Shown one piece after another: positions 34,919 through 42,993 of a stretch of 64,000 nucleotides of DNA. The translations under genes and the position numbers were made by a program. Position 1 is the first letter of the stretch. Each line of letters starts with the position of its first letter. The notes beneath the pieces are model-generated. The model did no database searches, had not been told where the DNA came from, and saw nothing but the letters and a program-made list of their open reading frames with translations. The stretch is taken from the NCBI RefSeq assembly GCF_030297595.1, contig NZ_AP028138.1, forward strand, positions 1,054,001 through 1,118,000, written 5' to 3'. The DNA comes from Polynucleobacter sp. HIN7. Its GTDB lineage: Bacteria; Pseudomonadota; Gammaproteobacteria; Burkholderiales; Burkholderiaceae.

Positions 34919-36034
34919 ATGGCACCCTGGAAAGCAGCACGCGTTGGTGATCACATTGATCAGATTGATACTCCTGCTTTAGTTCTAGAACTTGATGCCT
35001 TTGAGCGCAATATGAGTCGCTTACAAGATGCAGTCTCGAGTGCTGGGGTGCGCTTACGCCCTCACGCCAAGAGCCATAAATGCCCGGAAATTGCATTACG
35101 TCAGATTCAGATGGGTGCAGTGGGCATCTGTTGCCAGAAAGTCAGTGAGGCGGCGGTCTTTGTGGATGCGGGTATATCGGATATCTTGATTACCAATCAA
35201 GTGGTGGGTGAGAAAAAAGTAGCACATGCGCTTGACTTAGCTGCACGCGCACGCATTGGTGTGCTGGTTGATCATGAAGATCAAATCAGTGCTTTTGCAC
35301 GTGCTAGCGCAGAGCGCCAAATCCCGATTGATATCTATCTTGAGATTGATGTAGGTATGGGTCGTTGCGGTGTGGTTTCGATTGAGCGTGCGGTCGCAAT
35401 GGCTCAACAAATTGATGCTGCGCCCTACTTAAACTTTATGGGTCTGCAGTGTTATCACGGTAGTGCCCAGCACTACCGACTACCTGAGGAGCGCCAACAA
35501 GCCATTACAGCAGTCTGTGCCAAAGCAGCCGCTGCCAAAGCGGCGATTGAGGGAGTGGGAATTCAGGTGGAGCGTATCTCGGGCGCAGGTACTGGCTCGG
35601 TCATGCTCGAGAGTCACTCCAAACTGTTTAATGAAGTACAAGCGGGTTCTTACATCTTGATGGATCGTGATTACGCAACCAATCAACGCGATCCTAACGA
35701 TCTACCCTTTGAGCATGCCTTGTTTGTGAAGACTGCTGTTCTCAGTCATCCAAGCGCTAATCGCGCAGTGGTCGATGCTGGCTTGAAAGCGTCGAGTGTG
35801 GACTCTGGGATGCCAGTGGTGTGGAAGCGCACCGATGCGAAATATTTGAAGGCCTCTGATGAGCATGGAGTTCTGGAACTTGCACCAGATTCAACCTTGG
35901 GCCTTGGCGACTATCTACTTTTGGTTCCCGGGCATTGCGACCCGACCGTCAATCTCTATGATGAGTTAATTGCGATTCGTGGAGATCGGGTCGAAGCCAT
36001 CTGGCCTGTAGCGGCACGCGGCGCACTCCTTTAA
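34919..36034 (+). CDS. DSD1-family PLP enzyme (D-threonine aldolase/D-serine dehydratase-like)
   Basis: A 371-residue fold-type III PLP enzyme. RPHAKSHK near residue 50 has the Schiff-base Lys, LEIDVGMGRCGV is the barrel strand region, RISGAGTGS binds phosphate, and the C-terminal VPGHCDPTVN carries the His and Cys metal ligands of the D-threonine aldolase/D-serine dehydratase group. It would degrade D-3-hydroxy amino acids. It is divergent from the barrel genes and convergent with patatin paralogue 2, 16 bases away. Confidence 0.88.
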   Translation: MAPWKAARVGDHIDQIDTPALVLELDAFERNMSRLQDAVSSAGVRLRPHAKSHKCPEIALRQIQMGAVGICCQKVSEAAVFVDAGISDILITNQVVGEKKVAHALDLAARARIGVLVDHEDQISAFARASAERQIPIDIYLEIDVGMGRCGVVSIERAVAMAQQIDAAPYLNFMGLQCYHGSAQHYRLPEERQQAITAVCAKAAAAKAAIEGVGIQVERISGAGTGSVMLESHSKLFNEVQAGSYILMDRDYATNQRDPNDLPFEHALFVKTAVLSHPSANRAVVDAGLKASSVDSGMPVVWKRTDAKYLKASDEHGVLELAPDSTLGLGDYLLLVPGHCDPTVNLYDELIAIRGDRVEAIWPVAARGALL

Positions 36035-36050
36035 TACTAATAATCCTTAA

Positions 36051-37148
36051 TTACGCCCAGAACTTTTTCATTTCTGGGAGATCTTGCATGCCACGATCGT
36101 AGCCGTACTTAATCGCGGGTGCCATGATGCCAGGATCCACTACGCTTAATGTCTTACGACCAGGCAACATGCCAACCACAACCAATTTAGTCTTGGTACC
36201 ACCAGCTTCCAAGTCTTTCACCTCTTGCAAAATGGTATTGGGTAGGTGATTGAGGCGCAAACCAGCCTTCTCTTGCGCAATCGTATCGGCCAAGGCAAAT
36301 ACCAAGGCGCGCTTCGAACCAGCGACGATATCGCAATGGGTTTCAGTGGGGCCAATCGTGCCATCCATGCAGACGCGATCTTTTACCCAAGTCGGGCCGG
36401 TCACCCCAGGGGCAGATGCGCTAGCAGCAACCGCGGTTGCAACTGATACACCAGAATCCGGAGCAATCACTAAACGCTCGGCGGTGTAGCAATCAATCGT
36501 GGTGATGTACATCTTAGGCGGAATCTTTTTGAGATCGCCCAAAAATACTTTGATATTGGTCTCGAACTTATCCTGGGGAATTGATTTAGCTGCCATCGCT
36601 GCATGTCCAATCGCCTGGATGGTGGCGGGATTACCATCTTTGGCCTCAATACCCATCTTCATGACGCGCTCTTGACTGGGTGAGAACTTATTCGTTGGCA
36701 CAAACTTGGCCATGATTTTGGGGTAATCAGCTAAGAGATTAAATTCAGCAGAGAACAGATCAAGACGCCCTCCTAATAAGGCACTACCCAGCAATGCGCC
36801 TGCTGAAGAGCCCACCACAATATCGGCTAAGCGCAAGTTGACACCATTCGTTAGCATGGCGTGGAAGTATCCTACTAAGAATGAGCTCATGTACTCCGAG
36901 CCACCACCCAATACGAGTGCGCGATCTTTACCTTTGCCCGGGGGGTTCTTGTATGGAATGGGATGTGCTAGTCCATCATTCCAGTTCGCAGTCGATGCCT
37001 GAATATTTTTAGCATCCTGCGCCTTCGCCTCCGCTACAGCTTTGCTACATGCATTACTGGTCTGCGCTAACGCAGATGTCCCAGTAACAGATGCGGCCAT
37101 CCCGAGTGCAGAGCTTTGTAGAAATTGGCGACGGTTCGATGATGTCAT
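36051..37148 (-). CDS. Exported patatin-like phospholipase (paralogue 2)
   Basis: A 365-residue protein with a Tat-like signal (NRRQFLQ near residue 5, cleavage near ALAQ). Motifs are LGGGSEYM at 80-87, Ser115 in GSSAG and Asp262 in MDGTIG, as in the paralogue at 30528-31601, with which it also shares IDCYTAERL/IDCYTGERL and the SKRALV strand. The start overlaps the stop of the TPP-dependent decarboxylase gene by four bases, so it is translated after it in one transcript. Why a lipase-type protein is coupled to a decarboxylase is unclear. Confidence 0.82.
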   Translation of the reverse strand: MTSSNRRQFLQSSALGMAASVTGTSALAQTSNACSKAVAEAKAQDAKNIQASTANWNDGLAHPIPYKNPPGKGKDRALVLGGGSEYMSSFLVGYFHAMLTNGVNLRLADIVVGSSAGALLGSALLGGRLDLFSAEFNLLADYPKIMAKFVPTNKFSPSQERVMKMGIEAKDGNPATIQAIGHAAMAAKSIPQDKFETNIKVFLGDLKKIPPKMYITTIDCYTAERLVIAPDSGVSVATAVAASASAPGVTGPTWVKDRVCMDGTIGPTETHCDIVAGSKRALVFALADTIAQEKAGLRLNHLPNTILQEVKDLEAGGTKTKLVVVGMLPGRKTLSVVDPGIMAPAIKYGYDRGMQDLPEMKKFWA

Positions 37149-38830
37149 GCTGATCTTCCTGGAATATTAGTTTTGTAGATTTGGTTTTGAACTGCCTCTG
37201 GGAGTGGCTGACTCTCAGCAGCAGGAATCATGACCTCGATATACGAGGCGCAATCGCTGGTATTGACTTTCTCAATCGCGGCATCGAGCTCTGCCACGGT
37301 GCTCACGCGGGCGGTGAACCAAGTGTTGCATCCCATCGCCCCGGGAATTTGTGCGTAGTTCCATTGGGCCAGATTGTCATATGATGGGCCAATCTCACTT
37401 AATACGTTCTCAACCCCATAGATGCCATTGTTCAATACAAAAATGATGGGCTTGATGCCATAGCGTCCCATCACCCCGATTTCATTGGCAGTGAGTTGAT
37501 GGGAGCCATCACCCGTTACCAAGATGGTTCGGCCTTTGGTATTGGCCATGCAAATCCCTTCGGCGGCGGGGGTAGCCCATCCAATCGAGCCCCACAAGGT
37601 CTGGGTCTGGAAACCAACTCCGTCAGGTAAGCGCATCGGCGTGGTGTCAAGAACGCAGGTTCCGGTTTCAACTACTAAGACATCACCGCTCTTTAGCAAA
37701 GCGTGCAGACGGGGATAAAAATTAGCAGACGTCGTTGGATCGGATGGTTTGGTAATGGCCGGGGTTGCAGGTGGATTTAAGGGATTAGATCGGGCACGGG
37801 CTTGGATCCTCTTGGTCACGCCTTGTAAGACATCCTCCATGGCAACGCCTGTAAATATAGTACTACCCATACGCACAAACTGATCGCCAATGGTAAGTTG
37901 CTTAGCTGATGCGATGGTATCGGACCAGAAGGTGGTATTGAAGTCTTCAAAAATGATCCCGCCGATATCGAGGACCAGATCAGCCCCCTCCACCATCTCT
38001 TTCACTTGGCTGGGGCTGGACCCCGCGCCATTGTAGATACCCAAATAGCTGGGATGCGCCTCTGAAAGAGTGCCCTTATCCATAGGTGAGGTTGCAAACG
38101 GTATCTTGCTTTTATTTAAAAACTCGACTGCACTTGAGATGGTTCCATAGCGTGCCAGCAGTTGAGTGGGTAATGCCACAATGGTCTTGCTGGCCGCGAT
38201 CTTGGTGATGATGAAATCAACTGCGGCCTCTAGTGAGGCAGGGTCGCTACTGGCCCGCTCAATATTGGCTAATAGTGTTCCCTTGACAGGCTTACCAATT
38301 ACCGGCATCTTGGCGAGATCCATCGGTACTGTGATGTATGCAGGTGCACTCAGACGCAATGCTTCCCGAATCACGCGCTCCATCTCGGCAATCGCATTAT
38401 CTGGTGTGAGATAAGCGGATACACAACAGGCTGCCTCTGAAAGATAGCGAAAGTTGTTATACACCCCATCCCCCAAGGTGTGGTGGGTAATCAATCCTTG
38501 ACGCTGGATTTGCGTACTAGGCGCCCCAACAATATGAAAGATTGGCAAGCGCTGAGCCTTGGCGCCCATCACACCATTAATGGCGCTCAACTCTCCTACC
38601 CCATAGGTGGTTGATAAGATGGCAGCCCCCTGAATTCGGGCATAGCCATCGGCGGCATAGGCGGCATTAAGCTCATTGGCACAGACGATCCACTCAACCC
38701 GATCGCAAGATTCAATCGCATCATCGAATGGAAAGGAATAGTCGCCTGGCACGCCAAAGACTCGGTCAATTCCTAAATCTGCTAAGCGATTAACTACATA
38801 CTCTGCGACAGTTGGTGCATTTGAAGCCAT
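37145..38830 (-). CDS. Thiamin-diphosphate-dependent decarboxylase (pyruvate/indolepyruvate type)
   Basis: A 561-residue cytoplasmic TPP enzyme. GVPGDYSFPFDDAI opens the PYR domain, followed by the cofactor-activating Glu in CANELNAAYAADGYAR. The C-terminal PP domain has VTGDGSHQLTANEIG and ending VLNNGIYGVEN, the GDG-x-NN diphosphate motif. The layout fits pyruvate, indolepyruvate or phenylpyruvate decarboxylases, with no acetolactate-specific neighbour. GGGAG-type site at 38835-38839 supports ATG 38830. Coupled to the patatin gene by a four-base overlap. Confidence 0.88.
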   Translation of the reverse strand: MASNAPTVAEYVVNRLADLGIDRVFGVPGDYSFPFDDAIESCDRVEWIVCANELNAAYAADGYARIQGAAILSTTYGVGELSAINGVMGAKAQRLPIFHIVGAPSTQIQRQGLITHHTLGDGVYNNFRYLSEAACCVSAYLTPDNAIAEMERVIREALRLSAPAYITVPMDLAKMPVIGKPVKGTLLANIERASSDPASLEAAVDFIITKIAASKTIVALPTQLLARYGTISSAVEFLNKSKIPFATSPMDKGTLSEAHPSYLGIYNGAGSSPSQVKEMVEGADLVLDIGGIIFEDFNTTFWSDTIASAKQLTIGDQFVRMGSTIFTGVAMEDVLQGVTKRIQARARSNPLNPPATPAITKPSDPTTSANFYPRLHALLKSGDVLVVETGTCVLDTTPMRLPDGVGFQTQTLWGSIGWATPAAEGICMANTKGRTILVTGDGSHQLTANEIGVMGRYGIKPIIFVLNNGIYGVENVLSEIGPSYDNLAQWNYAQIPGAMGCNTWFTARVSTVAELDAAIEKVNTSDCASYIEVMIPAAESQPLPEAVQNQIYKTNIPGRSA

Positions 38831-38927
38831 AACCACTCCCAGTGCTTGATCTGAATTTGGCTATTGTAAGCAGACTCTTAATATGCCCCTTACCCATTTA
38901 GATAAGTTGGCATTGATCGTGTTCTTT

Positions 38928-38954
38928 CTAAACCCCGCCATTCAATTGACGGGG
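38928..38954 (-). terminator. Terminator after the lysR gene
   Basis: Minus-strand arms CCCCGTC and GGCGGGG pair fully (one T-G pair) around an eight-base loop and are followed by TTTAG. On the plus strand the same stem has a C-A mismatch, so it acts better for the minus strand. The 249-base gap 38831-39079 holds this and nothing else I can identify. Confidence 0.6.
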
Positions 38955-39079
38955 ATTTTGATAAGTTAATTAAGTAACAGCGACTTTGCCCAGAGGTGGC
39001 TTTGGATAAAAACGAGGCTTTTGTTTCACCTGTTGAAATATAGGTAGCTTAGATAATAAACATCCTTGAACGATGAATA

Positions 39080-39988
39080 CTAAGATTTTCCATTGTTTAC
39101 ATTGGTGGTTAGACGTTCAAGTAAATGAGCCTTAAAGCTGACTGCCAGCGGCGATAACTTTTTTCCCTGAAGACTCACAATATGCCAGTTCGATGACAAT
39201 GGAAAATCTTGAACGTTTAAGACCTTAATATCCCGACTTAGGCTATCCCCCAAGGAATGCATCGACAGCGCAGCAATGCCAAGATTCGCCGCAACCGAAT
39301 TTCGTACTGCCTCATTCGTTCCAAGTTCAAGACGAATGTTAGGACTAAAGTGCTTCTTACGAAAATAAGCATCAACCGCCATGCGTGTTCCAGAACCCCG
39401 TTCTCTCATGATAAATTTTTCTTGCTTTAGATCCTTAAGCTCTACATTTTTTTTCTTGCTTAATGGATGATTTTTGGCAGCAATGATGGCAATTGGATTT
39501 GACATGAAGATTTCATCGTCAATGTCTAGGTGCGATGGCGGCATGGACATGATGTAAAGATCGTCTTGATTGTTTTCAAGGCGCTGAACTACGCCATCGC
39601 GATTGAGCACCTCAAAGGCAATCTCAATATCCGGATGAGTTTTACAAAAATCGCCCAACATCTGGGGAATAAAGTATTTCGCGGTACTGACGGCAGCTAC
39701 CTTTAAGCGCCCCTTGGTGAGACCCTTCATGAGCGCAATCTCTTGCTCAAAACTTTGCCATTCATCAAACATGGCACGAGCTGATTTAGCTAATTGCTCG
39801 CCAGCGTATGTCAAATGAACTTTTCTAGAGATCACTTCGAATAGCGGTTCTCCAATGTTCTCACCGAGCTCTTTGAGTTGCATCGAGGCAGTAGGCTGGG
39901 TGACATGCATCCGTCTAGCCGCCCCGCTGACACTTCCAGTCTCGACAAGGGCAAGAAATAAACGCAGTTGACGAAAGCTTGCATGCAT
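39080..39988 (-). CDS. LysR-family regulator divergent from sbtA (CbbR/CmpR-like)
   Basis: A 302-residue LysR regulator. The helix-turn-helix is at about 18-45 (SVSGAARRMHVTQPTASMQLKEL) and the effector domain starts near 90 with GRLKVAAVSTAKYFIPQ, the wording of CbbR/CmpR-type regulators that sense metabolites of carbon fixation or low bicarbonate. It faces sbtA with 86 bases between starts, the classical arrangement for a LysR regulator and its target. Two short palindromes lie in the gap, one of which overlaps its own start codon, suggesting autoregulation. Confidence 0.87.
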   Translation of the reverse strand: MHASFRQLRLFLALVETGSVSGAARRMHVTQPTASMQLKELGENIGEPLFEVISRKVHLTYAGEQLAKSARAMFDEWQSFEQEIALMKGLTKGRLKVAAVSTAKYFIPQMLGDFCKTHPDIEIAFEVLNRDGVVQRLENNQDDLYIMSMPPSHLDIDDEIFMSNPIAIIAAKNHPLSKKKNVELKDLKQEKFIMRERGSGTRMAVDAYFRKKHFSPNIRLELGTNEAVRNSVAANLGIAALSMHSLGDSLSRDIKVLNVQDFPLSSNWHIVSLQGKKLSPLAVSFKAHLLERLTTNVNNGKS

Positions 39989-40050
39989 AGATATTTATCT
40001 ATATATAAGTATTTAATTATCGATTTTACTTTATAAATAGGTCTGCCTAT
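39987..40050. promoter_or_regulatory. Candidate LysR-type operators between lysR and sbtA
   Basis: Two inverted repeats with the same ends: ATAGATA-TT-TATCTAT at 39987-40002, overlapping the lysR start codon, and ATAGG-TCTG-CCTAT at 40037-40050, just upstream of sbtA. The shared ATAG...CTAT ends suggest one regulator; assignment to the LysR protein is inference. Confidence 0.5.
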
Positions 40051-40074
40051 GATTTCTCAACTTTAGGAGATTTC

Positions 40075-41043
40075 ATGCAAAACCTACTCGACCCCGCGAT
40101 CCTGTTCTTTGTCTTTGGCTGCTTTGCCGGACTAATTCGCTCAAATCTTGAAATCCCCCGCTCGATCGCCAAGTTCTTATCGCTCTATTTATTAATGGCC
40201 CTTGGACTTAAAGGGGGCTTCGCTCTGGCAAAAACTGGACTAAACCCAGAGATCGCATTGAGCCTTGCGATTGCCCTAGCCATGGCTTTCATTGTTCCAA
40301 CGATTGGCTACTGGTTCTTAAAGGACCGGATTGCTAAGTTTGACGCCGCCGCAGTGGCCGCATCGTATGGCTCAGTCAGCGCAGTCACTTTTGTAACTGC
40401 CATTCAGTTTATGGAGCAGAGCCAACTGAATCCAAATGGCTATATGGCCATTGCTCTAGTGATCATGGAATCTCCTGCCATCATCATGGCAGTGTTATTG
40501 GCTAACATGTTGCGTCATGAAAACAATACTGCAGCAACCAGCAAAGGGCCCTCGCTAAAGAACATCTTGCACGAATCCTTTACCGATGGCGCCCATTTGC
40601 TCCTACTCGGATCGATGGCCGTCGGGTACTTCAGTGGTGAAGCAGGAAAAACCGTGATGCAACCTTTCTCTGGGGATTTGTTCAAGGGGATGCTGGCCTT
40701 CTTCTTACTTGATATGGGACTCATGGTTGCCAAAAACTTTAAGGAAGCCAAAAATAACTCATTGACATTAATCGCTTACGCATCAGTTAGTCCACTAGTT
40801 CATGCGAGCTTAGCATTAGGGCTTTGCTTGCTATGTGGCATCTCACTCGCTGACACCATACTACTCATGGTGCTATCCGCAAGCGCCTCCTACATTGTGG
40901 TGCCTGCGGTATTGCGGTACGCTATTCCGGAGGCAAATCCATCCATTTACTTTGGTCTCTCAATCGGTATCACCTTCCCTATCAATATCTTAGTTGGAAT
41001 ACCGCTATATGCTTGGCTGGCACAAACACTAGTCCGGGCATGA
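40075..41043 (+). CDS. sbtA: Sodium-dependent bicarbonate transporter SbtA
   Basis: A 322-residue membrane protein with about 10 helices in two inverted halves. ...LMALGLKGGFAL, ...ASYGSVSAVTFVTA and ...LSASASYIVVPAVLRYAIPEANPSIYFGLSIG match SbtA, the high-affinity Na+/bicarbonate symporter of cyanobacteria; the two Ser-rich segments bind bicarbonate. AGGAG seven bases upstream supports the start. In a heterotroph it likely feeds carboxylases. A 25-codon frame resembling the start of SbtB overlaps its stop. Confidence 0.9.
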   Translation: MQNLLDPAILFFVFGCFAGLIRSNLEIPRSIAKFLSLYLLMALGLKGGFALAKTGLNPEIALSLAIALAMAFIVPTIGYWFLKDRIAKFDAAAVAASYGSVSAVTFVTAIQFMEQSQLNPNGYMAIALVIMESPAIIMAVLLANMLRHENNTAATSKGPSLKNILHESFTDGAHLLLLGSMAVGYFSGEAGKTVMQPFSGDLFKGMLAFFLLDMGLMVAKNFKEAKNNSLTLIAYASVSPLVHASLALGLCLLCGISLADTILLMVLSASASYIVVPAVLRYAIPEANPSIYFGLSIGITFPINILVGIPLYAWLAQTLVRA

Positions 41044-41117
41044 TCATTAAGGTTGCGATAGTTAGTGGCGGCACAAAACTTAAGATCGTCGCCGAGAAGA
41101 TGAACAAGGCCTTATGA
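41040..41117 (+). pseudogene. Possible remnant of the PII-like regulator sbtB
   Basis: A 25-codon frame starting with ATG that overlaps the sbtA stop (ATGA). Its product begins IIKVAIVSGGTKLKIVAEKM, which resembles the first strand and helix of SbtB (KVxIVT...LLKKIxK), the PII-like inhibitor encoded after sbtA in cyanobacteria. A TGA ends it at 41115-41117 and no continuation of the PII fold is found in any frame before the next gene at 41144. Either a decayed gene or a chance similarity. Confidence 0.4.
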
Positions 41118-41143
41118 TCCCAATAGAGGCCTACTCAGACTAA

Positions 41144-42826
41144 TTAAATCGGTCTTTTAAAGAGAGATTTACCCTGCTTAATTGTTTCTAGAACCTGAAT
41201 GTCTTTAATTTCATCGGGATTAACCTTTAATGGGTTTTTATTGAGAATGACTAAATCGGCAAACATTCCCTGAGCAATTATTCCCTTAGTCCCCTCTTCT
41301 TTGTACTGATAAGCAGCATTACTTGTAAAACCCTGCAACGCTTGGTACGGCGTGATTCTCTGATCGGGGCCAAGAAGTGTGCCCTTCACTGTCTTACGAT
41401 TGACTGCTGTCCACATGGAAAAAAGAGCGCTAGGTCCTGAGGATGGCGTGTCATTATGGATACCAATCCGCAAACCAGCGTTTTGAACCCACTTGAGAGG
41501 GTTATGATTGGCGGCTCGCTCAGGCCCAACAATTTGTTGATAAACATCGCCATACAGCCATAAATGATTAATCAGCATGATGGGCAATATCTGTTTTTCT
41601 TTAAATTGCTTGAGCTGATCTTGACGGGCAAACATGGCATGAGAAACCACGGTTCTGCGATTTTCAGTAATACCAGTCTCCTTGATTGCCTTATCTAAGG
41701 CAGCCAGGGTCATATCGATACCAGCGTCCCCATTACTATAGGCAAAATATTGAATATTTTTCTCGTAAGCAAGCTTTGCGTAATGGTCGATGAGGCTTTG
41801 TGGGTTGTATGGGAAACCACGCCAATCTTTATCAAAGCCGGTGGTTACCAAATACGGCTTAGTCATGTATGCCAAACGGAGTTGTGGTGCGCCATCGGTA
41901 GGCACCATCATGCCGGCCACCTTAAATCCTTGCTTTCCTTTGTTATACCTGCCAAAAGGATATTGTGGATTTGCTTTGAGTAGTTGATCCACCACATCGT
42001 AGGTTGGCAAGGCAATCAGATCAATTGATACGACTCCCTTTTCAATGGCTGTCTGCATTGACTGAATATCACTCACCTCAGCTTGATAGCTCTGGGCGGT
42101 CGTAAAACCATTCTCTAGATAGATCTTCTCTGCCTTTTGGTAAGTTTGGAAGGTCAAATCCTGCGAGTACTTGCCTACGGCTTGGGCAATAGCACTTAGG
42201 TAGGGCATACCAATCAATTCGCCGGTTAATTCACCAGTTTTGGGATTAATTGGAATAAAGCCTGAGACTGCTTTGGTAGCTTTAGTTATTCCAAGTTTTT
42301 TAAGCCCCGCTGAGTTCGCAATCCCCGTTAGAGTCGAGATGTTCGCAATTAGTACTGGTTGACTCGGAAATGCCCGGTCCAAATCTGCTAGCGTCAATGG
42401 GCCATCGCTTAAGAGTGGATCAGCATAACCAGTTCCAATGAGCCAGCCGTTTAATGGCTTACCCTCAGTCTTTAATCGCTGAATTAGTTGGGCTTTAGTC
42501 TTGGGAGGATTATCTGAAAAGTAGGCCAGATTAACACCCAAGGTATTTTGAGCGATCAAGGTAAAGTGTCCCCAGGAGTCAATAAAGGCAGGCAACATCG
42601 TGCGCCCATTTAAATCAACTAGTTTTGGACCCTTACCCGCGACTGTCATTGCCTTGGCTTTATTTCCCACATAGGTAATTTCATTACCTTGCACCACGAC
42701 TGCTTCAACGTATTGAGGAGTGTCTCCCCTCATTGTGAGAATGTCACCGTTAAAGTACACCGTTGAGTTTTGAGCTGTTGCAATGGTTGAAAAGAATGTG
42801 ATTGCAAGATAGATGATTTTTTTCAT
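41144..42826 (-). CDS. Exported YtcJ-type amidohydrolase with altered metal ligands
   Basis: A 560-residue protein with a signal peptide to about residue 19 (ATAQ). It aligns along its full length with the amidohydrolase at 23777-25483, but the first metal motif His-x-His is Trp85-Gly-His87 (DSWGHF) and the later ligand His is Tyr363 (AYSNGD). The downstream His (VVSHAMFA) and Asp (IHNDTPSSG) remain. It could bind one metal only, use another chemistry, or be a binding protein. It is a single gene convergent with sbtA. Confidence 0.87.
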   Translation of the reverse strand: MKKIIYLAITFFSTIATAQNSTVYFNGDILTMRGDTPQYVEAVVVQGNEITYVGNKAKAMTVAGKGPKLVDLNGRTMLPAFIDSWGHFTLIAQNTLGVNLAYFSDNPPKTKAQLIQRLKTEGKPLNGWLIGTGYADPLLSDGPLTLADLDRAFPSQPVLIANISTLTGIANSAGLKKLGITKATKAVSGFIPINPKTGELTGELIGMPYLSAIAQAVGKYSQDLTFQTYQKAEKIYLENGFTTAQSYQAEVSDIQSMQTAIEKGVVSIDLIALPTYDVVDQLLKANPQYPFGRYNKGKQGFKVAGMMVPTDGAPQLRLAYMTKPYLVTTGFDKDWRGFPYNPQSLIDHYAKLAYEKNIQYFAYSNGDAGIDMTLAALDKAIKETGITENRRTVVSHAMFARQDQLKQFKEKQILPIMLINHLWLYGDVYQQIVGPERAANHNPLKWVQNAGLRIGIHNDTPSSGPSALFSMWTAVNRKTVKGTLLGPDQRITPYQALQGFTSNAAYQYKEEGTKGIIAQGMFADLVILNKNPLKVNPDEIKDIQVLETIKQGKSLFKRPI

Positions 42827-42993
42827 AAAAGAGAAATATGGGTTGAGGCTGTATGAATTAAAAGTATTTAACTGAGTTCATTGTACGTAGGCGCTATTAC
42901 CGGCAGAGAAATATTGCATCGGGGGCTGAGTCGGGCCAAGCTGTGAAAAGGCAGGCTACCCGCTAGTACACTGCCGACCAAACAGACCCAATC

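Noticed and set aside
38882-38968. A 28-codon frame in the gap between lysR and the decarboxylase gene
   Set aside because: No ribosome site, no recognisable pattern, and it runs through the lysR terminator hairpin.
41101-41136. Continuation of the sbtB-like frame after a frameshift (GLMIPIEAYSD)
   Set aside because: The shifted frame gives only about ten residues with no PII-like pattern, so a simple frameshift does not restore a regulator gene.
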